18,754 bases of DNA. It comes from Treponema sp. (GTDB lineage Bacteria > Spirochaetota > Spirochaetia > Treponematales > Treponemataceae). Positions within the stretch are counted from its first letter, which is position 1, and the number at the start of each line of letters is the position of its first letter. The notes under the pieces are model-generated. The model did not search any database. It saw only the letters and a program-made list of their open reading frames with translations, and had not been told where the DNA came from. Location: assembly GCA_014804085.1 (NCBI GenBank), contig JAAVAM010000046.1:1-18754 (forward strand), in the 5' to 3' direction. Positions 15,360 to 18,754 of the stretch are shown one piece after another. Made by a program: the position numbers and the translations under genes.

Positions 15360-15388
15360 ACTTCACTTCTCCATCAAAACGTATAATC

Positions 15389-15427
15389 TTACCATTTCAC
15401 ACCTTTCATTAAAGTATGAAATGGTAA
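15389..15427. promoter_or_regulatory. Perfect 11-bp inverted repeat in the cluster leader
   Basis: TTACCATTTCA (15389-15399) and TGAAATGGTAA (15417-15427) are perfect reverse complements 17 bases apart. They lie in the predicted untranslated leader of the minus-strand cluster. They could be a hairpin or a two-half-site operator. No T-run follows on either strand, so it is not a terminator. Confidence 0.6.
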
Positions 15428-15452
15428 CGCTCATATTTTCAAACACATCTCA

Positions 15453-15528
15453 TTAGTATTACTAAAAGCATTCTATTAGATGTTTGCGTTTTTGTCAATT
15501 CAACAGTTAAATTTAGGCATTCTTTTAG
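15453..15528. promoter_or_regulatory. Repeated operator-like sites between the cluster and the XRE gene
   Basis: GCATTCTATTAG (15468-15479) and GCATTCTTTTAG (15517-15528) match at 11 of 12 positions. The first overlaps the -10 box of the leftward promoter and is itself part of an imperfect palindrome, CTAAAAG-CATT-CTATTAG (15462-15479). The second lies just before the XRE gene. Next to the first is a perfect palindrome TTAGTA-T-TACTAA (15453-15465), and TTAGTAT recurs at 15525-15531. This suits autoregulation by the XRE protein (inference). Confidence 0.5.
15470..15498 (-). promoter_or_regulatory. Near-consensus promoter of the envelope cluster
   Basis: On the minus strand a perfect TTGACA (15498-15493), 17 bases, and TAGAAT (15475-15470), the best vegetative promoter of the window. 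Transcription should start near 15463, giving a leader of about 100 bases that contains the 11-bp inverted repeat. An operator-like repeat covers the -10 box. Confidence 0.7.
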
Positions 15529-15540
15529 TATGAATAAGAT

Positions 15541-15894
15541 ATGACTGGTTTAGATGTAAGAAGCATTCTTTCTCAAAATATCAAGCGATTTCGGGAAGTC
15601 CGCCGTTTTTCTCAGGCAGAACTGGCGTTCGGCTCCGGCATTTCAATTCCGTTTCTCAGCGACATTGAGCGGGAAAACAAATGGCCGCATCCCGACACGC
15701 TCGCGCAGATTGCAACTGCCCTGAACATCGAAGTATTCGAGCTTTTCGTTCCCCCGACAGATACCAAAAAGGAAAGCCATACGGTTATTTCTCAAGCTGT
15801 CACGGAAATACTGGAGGCTCAGAAAAAAGCGGCGGAGGACATCGTACAGAAGTACGCCCACATAGAATCCGCATCAGCAAAATCGACTACCTAA
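15541..15894 (+). CDS. XRE-family helix-turn-helix regulator
   Basis: A 117-residue Cro/C1-type DNA-binding protein. The five-helix domain covers about residues 8-70, with the recognition region SQAELAFGSGISIPFLSDIERENKWP at 24-49 and the closing helix DTLAQIATALNIEVFELF. A helical tail (about 80-110, EAQKKAAEDIVQKYA) may mediate dimer formation. No ligand domain is attached. It diverges from the seven-gene cluster across about 180 bases that contain repeated sites, so it probably controls the cluster and itself. The ATG has no good ribosome site. An intrinsic terminator follows at 15973. Confidence 0.85.
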   Translation: MTGLDVRSILSQNIKRFREVRRFSQAELAFGSGISIPFLSDIERENKWPHPDTLAQIATALNIEVFELFVPPTDTKKESHTVISQAVTEILEAQKKAAEDIVQKYAHIESASAKSTT

Positions 15895-15915
15895 CTCCAC
15901 CCCCGCACCGCCCCC

Positions 15916-15968
15916 AAAAACAAAACGCCCCGCATGGAAGGACGGAGATGGCAGGTCCATGCGGGGCG
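15916..15968 (-). terminator. Long-stem terminator (leftward)
   Basis: CGCCCCGCATGG (15926-15937) and CCATGCGGGGCG (15957-15968) form a perfect 12-bp stem with a 19-base loop. Leftward it is followed by TTTTGTTTTT (15925-15916), so it terminates minus-strand transcripts such as the riboswitch-like RNA or read-through from the HU-like gene. It lies 20 bases past the convergent XRE stop. Confidence 0.7.
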
Positions 15969-15972
15969 ATAC

Positions 15973-15998
15973 GCAAGCAGTTTTGCTTGCTTTCTTCT
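15973..15998 (+). terminator. Terminator after the XRE gene
   Basis: GCAAGCA (15973-15979), loop of four, TGCTTGC (15984-15990), then a T-rich tail TTTCTTCTT. Seven perfect pairs on the plus strand make it the likely 3' end of the XRE transcript. Confidence 0.6.
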
Positions 15999-16010
15999 TA
16001 GAGTTTTATG

Positions 16011-16033
16011 AGGCGTTCATCACGCCTTTTTTT
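16011..16033 (+). terminator. Second rightward terminator
   Basis: AGGCGT (16011-16016) pairs with ACGCCT (16022-16027), followed by an uninterrupted T-run to 16033. It backs up the terminator 20 bases earlier. On the minus strand the same hairpin follows the riboswitch-like RNA but lacks a T-run. Confidence 0.7.
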
Positions 16034-16034
16034 C

Positions 16035-16140
16035 ATCCTGGTTATGGATTTAGCGCAGTCATGGCACGAATGCCGGGACTGGGCTTTATCTTTTCCTGTT
16101 ACAGTGGCGGGCAGCGCTGTGGCAGGTGGTCAAATATAGG
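16035..16140 (-). ncRNA. Structured RNA resembling a cobalamin riboswitch core
   Basis: The minus strand reads CGCTGCCCGCCACTGTAAC (16116-16098), close to the most conserved block of cobalamin riboswitches. AAAGATAAA follows, then a stem of eight of nine pairs (AGCCCAGTC 16085-16077 with GACTGCGCT 16060-16052) capped by GGCA/TGCC, then CCATAACCAGGAT near the end. The order resembles the family, but the usual GGTG...AATCC block and the final ACCTGCC are missing or altered. An outer CCTG/CAGG plus ACAG/CTGT stem encloses the core. No gene follows on this strand before the terminator at 15916-15968. Confidence 0.4.
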
Positions 16141-16195
16141 CAGCATACGCTGCTGAATCTCAATTTCGTTATCTCATTCCAATATGAATGCTGCC
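16139..16195. repeat. Inverted repeat with alternative pairing
   Basis: GGCAGCAT (16139-16146) pairs with ATGCTGCC (16188-16195), but CAGCA (16141-16145) can instead pair with TGCTG (16151-16155). The two folds are mutually exclusive. It lies directly upstream (minus strand) of the riboswitch-like core. Confidence 0.5.
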
Positions 16196-16250
16196 CGTGC
16201 ATAAGAAGTGCCGCCTCAAACAGTCTGACATCTATTGGTTCTCAATCCGC

Positions 16251-16274
16251 TTTTAGAGCGAATCTTCTCTAAAA
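16251..16274. repeat. 8-bp hairpin downstream of the HU-like gene
   Basis: TTTTAGAG (16251-16258) and CTCTAAAA (16267-16274) pair perfectly over an eight-base loop. Leftward the stem ends in A's rather than T's, so it is a poor terminator. It may be processed or may protect the end of the HU-like mRNA. Confidence 0.45.
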
Positions 16275-16330
16275 TACCTATCGTTCTTAGTACCCGCTTT
16301 TACGCGGTTTCTTTCATTATAATGCCCTGC

Positions 16331-16762
16331 TCATACTTCCTGTTCGACAACGATTTCCACCGCATCGTCAGTCGCGTCAAAAACGCCGTATGGCAGTTTC
16401 GCAAACCCGGTCTTGTTCGCTTCCTCTCTCAAGCGACGATCCGGGCGGAAGATAATCTTTACTCTCCTGATATCCTCAATTGACGTCTCTTTCGGCGTGT
16501 CCCGTTCTTCGCTCGAAACCGAAAGTCTGAACGAACCGAAGCCGTCAATCTCAACAATACCTCCTTTCTTCAAATGACCGATAATCTCCGGTATCAGCGC
16601 TTCTATTACGCCCGTAATGTCGGATTTGTTGATCGACGAACTGCGGGACATGTTCTCCGCAAGCTCATCCAAGCCAACCTTATACGAATAGAACGGCGCG
16701 AGCCGGTATTTTATCACCGAGGGATTTCTCGGATCAATGCAATGAATCACCTTAACTTTCAT
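16331..16762 (-). CDS. HU-like DNA-binding protein (HU-HIG type)
   Basis: A 143-residue histone-like protein of the extended type common in Bacteroides (HU-related, HU-HIG domain). It has the N-terminal strand segment MKVKVIHCIDPRNPSVIKYRLAP lacking in ordinary HU, then VGLDELAENMSRSSSINKSDI, the helix EALIPEIIGHLKKGG, the beta turn VEIDGFGSFRLSVSS, and IIFRPDRRLREEANK, where HU carries its DNA-gripping arm. It probably bends or coats DNA; specificity is unknown. AGGAGG five bases upstream fixes the start. The 210 bases before it contain a palindromic hairpin at 16907-16923, and beyond that lies the six-unit repeat array. No partner gene is adjacent. Confidence 0.85.
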   Translation of the reverse strand: MKVKVIHCIDPRNPSVIKYRLAPFYSYKVGLDELAENMSRSSSINKSDITGVIEALIPEIIGHLKKGGIVEIDGFGSFRLSVSSEERDTPKETSIEDIRRVKIIFRPDRRLREEANKTGFAKLPYGVFDATDDAVEIVVEQEV

Positions 16763-16906
16763 GGTGACCTCCTGCGCTCAAAAACAGGAACTGCTTCCTG
16801 CCCTACTTATCTCCGTCCAAAGCTCCTCCTTGCTTTTGGGCCTTTTGAATAATGCCGGGCAGTTTTCTCAAGAAAAACAGACACCGATCATATCTACAAG
16901 ATACTA

Positions 16907-16935
16907 CCGTTTTCCCAAAACGGCAAATTTTTTTT
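16907..16935 (+). terminator. Hairpin with T-run, orientation uncertain
   Basis: CCGTTTT (16907-16913), loop CCC, AAAACGG (16917-16923), then CAAA and eight T's (16928-16935). Formally it is a rightward terminator, but no rightward gene precedes it. It may instead be an operator or leader hairpin for the HU-like gene on the opposite strand. Confidence 0.35.
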
Positions 16936-16973
16936 GCGCATAAACCGAAAAAATCGGCAGTTTTTCCCCGCGC

Positions 16974-17106
16974 AGTGGATACGTTTCCACTGCTCAGTAC
17001 ATACGTATCCACTGCCAAGTGCATACGTTTCTACTACCCTAGTGGATACGTTTCCAGTGACGAGTACATACGTTTCCACTTGCTAGTGGAAACGTATGTA
17101 CTTGTG
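16974..17106. repeat. Six tandem 22-bp palindromic repeats (iteron-like)
   Basis: Units start at 16974, 16996, 17018, 17041, 17063 and 17085; five are 22 bp and the third is 23. The consensus is AGTRSATACGTWTCCACT plus four variable bases. Each unit centres on ACGT with near-perfect dyad symmetry (GTGGAnACGTnTCCAC). GTGG and GTAC versions roughly alternate. A spacing of about two helical turns places all centres on one face of the DNA, as in protein-binding arrays. The first dyad lies 212 bp upstream of the HU-like start. Confidence 0.85.
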
Positions 17107-17123
17107 CGGCAGGTAAATCATAG

Positions 17124-17147
17124 AAAAAAGTGATGCGGTACATCCAC
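17124..17147 (-). terminator. Terminator of the hybrid kinase gene
   Basis: On the minus strand GTGGATG and CATCAC pair (six pairs, one bulged G) around TACCG and run straight into six T's (17129-17124). It lies about 20 bases past the kinase stop. Confidence 0.55.
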
Positions 17148-17167
17148 GCGCGGTGACGCAAGCCCTG

Positions 17168-18754
17168 TCAGGACAAAAACTTTTTCAGCACGGAGATAAG
17201 CGTGGTGATGTCAAGCGGCTTGGCGATGTGGTCGCTCATGCCGTTTTTGAGCGCGGCTTCCTTGTCTTCGTCCATGGCGTTGGCGGTCATGGCAATAATC
17301 GGCAGCGTCTTCACGTCGTCGCGCGGCATGTTGCGGATGGTGCGAGTGGCCTCGTAGCCGTTCATGGTCGGCATTTGCACGTCCATCAGGATTGCGTCGT
17401 AGTAGCGTTCCGGCGAATGCTCGATCATCGCCACGGCATCCGTTCCGTCGGGCGCGGTCTCCACGACAAATCCGGCTTCTTCCAAAATAATTTCCGCAAT
17501 CTCGCGGTTCATGTCAACATCGTCCACAAGCAACACGCGCTTTCCGCTGAAATTCTCAAGCGTCCAAGGCGCGGCATCGCTTTCTTCCTTCGCGGAAGGA
17601 TTGTTCGCGGCGAGCAAGGCGGACTTGAGGTCGGACATGAAAAGCGGCTTGGCGCAGAACGCCGTCACGCCCACCGCGCGCGCCTCCTCTTCGATGTCCG
17701 TCCAGTCGTAGGCGGTCAGAATGATGATGGGCACGTTCTCCCCGACGGAGCTTCTGATTTTGCGCGCGGTCTCCACGCCGTTCATTTCGGGCATCTGCCA
17801 GTCGATGATGTAGGTGTGGTATGAATCGCCTTCGTCGTGCGCCGCCTTCGCGCGGTACACGGCTTCGCGGCCGGAAGTCGTCCACTCGGAGCGCATGCCC
17901 AGCTGCCGCAGCATTTTGTTCACGCTGTCGCACACGTTCATGTCGTCGTCCACGATGAGCGCGCGCAGTCCGTCAAGTTCTTTGAGCTGCTCGCCGTTCT
18001 TCTTGCCGTCCTGAAGTTTGAGCGAAAGTTCCACCGTGAACGTGCTTCCCTTGCCCTGCTCGCTTTCCACCGCAATCGTGCCGTTCATCATCTCCACGAT
18101 GTTCTTGGTGATTGCCATGCCAAGTCCCGTTCCCTGAATGCCCGACTGCGTGACCGTGGACTCGCGCTCGAACGGCTCAAAGATGTGCTTGACGAATTCC
18201 TCGGACATGCCGATGCCGTTGTCCTTGATGATGAACGTGTAGTCGCCCCAGCCGTGGCGGAACGTCTTTCTCTGCATTATGCGGAACGAGACGCTACCGC
18301 CCGCGGGCGTGTATTTGACTGCGTTGCTCAAAAGGTTGATGAACACTTGGTTCATCTTGAGCGCGTCGGCGATGATGTCTTCGTTGACGACCTCGAACGT
18401 GTCGATGAACAGCTCGAGCTGCTTTGCCTTCACCTGCGGCTGAATGATGTTCACGAGGCTGTGCATCATTTCGGAAATGTTGCATTCCTGTTCTTTTATC
18501 TGCACCTTGCCGCTTTCGATGCGGCTCATGTCGAGGATGTCGTTGATGAGGCTCAAAAGGTGGTTGCTCGAAGAGAGGACTTTTTGGAGGCAGTCCCTCA
18601 CTTGTTCCTTGTTGTCGATGTGGCTCGCCGCAATTGTAGTGAAGCCGATGATTGCGTTCATCGGTGTGCGGATGTCGTGGCTCATGTTGGAAAGGAACGT
18701 CGTCTTTGCGTTGTTGGCGTGCTGCGCCTGCATGAGCGCGTCCTGCAATGCCTG
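17168..18754 (-). CDS. Hybrid sensor histidine kinase with two receivers (5' end missing)
   Basis: The last 528 residues of a hybrid sensor kinase; the frame is open through the right edge, so the start and sensor domain are outside. Counted from the edge, a HisKA dimerisation domain carries SHDIRTP with phosphoacceptor His26. The ATPase domain shows NLLSNAVKYTP (N-box, Asn144), DNGIGM, FEPFERE and GTGLGMAI. Two receivers follow: REC1 (about 262-385) with DWQMPEMNG, Asp318 and Lys369, and REC2 (about 403-526) with DVQMPTMNG, Asp458 and Lys512. REC1 has AYDWTD where many receivers have T.A. All catalytic residues are present. There is no Hpt domain in the visible part, so phosphate would pass to a separate protein. 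The coiled stretch QALQDALMQAQHANNAK before HisKA suggests a PAS or membrane sensor upstream. Confidence 0.95.
   Translation of the reverse strand, partial: QALQDALMQAQHANNAKTTFLSNMSHDIRTPMNAIIGFTTIAASHIDNKEQVRDCLQKVLSSSNHLLSLINDILDMSRIESGKVQIKEQECNISEMMHSLVNIIQPQVKAKQLELFIDTFEVVNEDIIADALKMNQVFINLLSNAVKYTPAGGSVSFRIMQRKTFRHGWGDYTFIIKDNGIGMSEEFVKHIFEPFERESTVTQSGIQGTGLGMAITKNIVEMMNGTIAVESEQGKGSTFTVELSLKLQDGKKNGEQLKELDGLRALIVDDDMNVCDSVNKMLRQLGMRSEWTTSGREAVYRAKAAHDEGDSYHTYIIDWQMPEMNGVETARKIRSSVGENVPIIILTAYDWTDIEEEARAVGVTAFCAKPLFMSDLKSALLAANNPSAKEESDAAPWTLENFSGKRVLLVDDVDMNREIAEIILEEAGFVVETAPDGTDAVAMIEHSPERYYDAILMDVQMPTMNGYEATRTIRNMPRDDVKTLPIIAMTANAMDEDKEAALKNGMSDHIAKPLDITTLISVLKKFLS

Larger units (their letters stand above)
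15895..16330. other. Gene-free stretch rich in hairpins
   Basis: Between the XRE gene and the HU-like gene there is no credible coding region on either strand. It contains four separable hairpins, a minus-strand structured RNA candidate and an 8-bp inverted repeat, listed individually. Two similar CCGCTTTTA segments occur at 16248-16256 and 16295-16303. Possible explanations are the scar of a lost gene or a non-coding RNA locus. Confidence 0.6.
16763..17167. other. Gene-free stretch between the HU-like gene and the kinase
   Basis: An AT-rich spacer of about 400 bases without a supported coding region. From left to right it holds the HU-like ribosome site, a hairpin (16907-16923), a small CCGA/TCGG hairpin (16945-16957), the six-unit repeat array (16974-17106) and the kinase terminator. 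Short open frames run through the repeats only because the units lack stops. Confidence 0.6.

Noticed and set aside
15926..15968. Integron attC site or SRP RNA
   Set aside because: The 12-bp stem lacks attC core sites (GTTRRRY type), and the loop does not match the order of the conserved SRP RNA tetraloop region; a T-run makes it a terminator.
15959..16156. 65-codon open frame after the XRE gene
   Set aside because: It runs through two terminators and the riboswitch-like stems, with no ribosome site or recognisable protein features.
16974..17106. CRISPR array
   Set aside because: Repeats are contiguous, 22 bp and palindromic, with no unique 30-bp spacers and no cas genes.
16803..17133. Short open frames through the repeat array, with repeated peptides such as ETYVLVTGNVST
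   Set aside because: The 22-bp unit is not a multiple of three and carries no stop in several frames, so repeated peptides appear in each frame; none has a ribosome site. The DNA palindrome explains the pattern better.

Overview
The window looks like chromosome from a host-associated spirochaete of the Treponema type. This is inferred from gene content: loose lipoboxes, a TRAP solute-binding lipoprotein, LPP20-like and CsgG-like envelope proteins, a GerMN-domain membrane protein and a TM2 protein. No rRNA or tRNA is present to confirm it. Most of the window is GC-rich. The stretch from about 12.83 to 15.9 kb and the spacer around 16.2-17.1 kb are visibly AT-richer.

Layout. 107-1174 (+) is a secreted protein of unknown family. 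It ends tail to tail with a GerMN membrane protein (1171-2010, -), and the two stop codons share one CTAG. A terminator and a degenerate repeat follow. Next comes a tightly packed minus-strand run, read right to left: mtnN, luxS, a DUF1538 membrane protein, a tandem PII-like protein, a dctP-type TRAP binding protein and birA (7733 down to 2150). MtnN and LuxS carry out the two-step breakdown of S-adenosylhomocysteine and make the AI-2 precursor. The DUF1538 and PII-like genes overlap by four bases and probably form a transporter plus its nucleotide- or metabolite-sensing regulator.

A divergent control region at 7.74-7.95 kb holds two overlapping promoters and a candidate 64-nt small RNA. The terminator loop of that RNA carries the same ten bases as the 3' tail of 16S rRNA. 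To its right are a TfoX N-domain protein and a translationally coupled alpha/beta hydrolase (+), then an NAD(P)H:FMN reductase (-) with its own promoter.

15359 down to 9762 (-) is a seven-gene cluster of envelope and unknown proteins: a small acidic protein, a small lipoprotein, a protein with tandem PH-like domains, a TM2 protein, a lipoprotein, an LPP20-like exported protein and a CsgG-like lipoprotein. A near-consensus promoter precedes it, and a divergent XRE-family regulator (15541-15894, +) sits behind a set of repeated operator-like sites. The cluster is the best candidate here for an undescribed multi-protein system.

The last part holds several hairpins, a minus-strand RNA resembling the core of a cobalamin riboswitch but with no gene after it, a Bacteroides-style HU-like protein, a striking array of six 22-bp palindromic repeats (16974-17106), and the 3' part of a hybrid histidine kinase with two receiver domains that runs off the right edge. 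No CRISPR array, insertion sequence or tRNA was seen.
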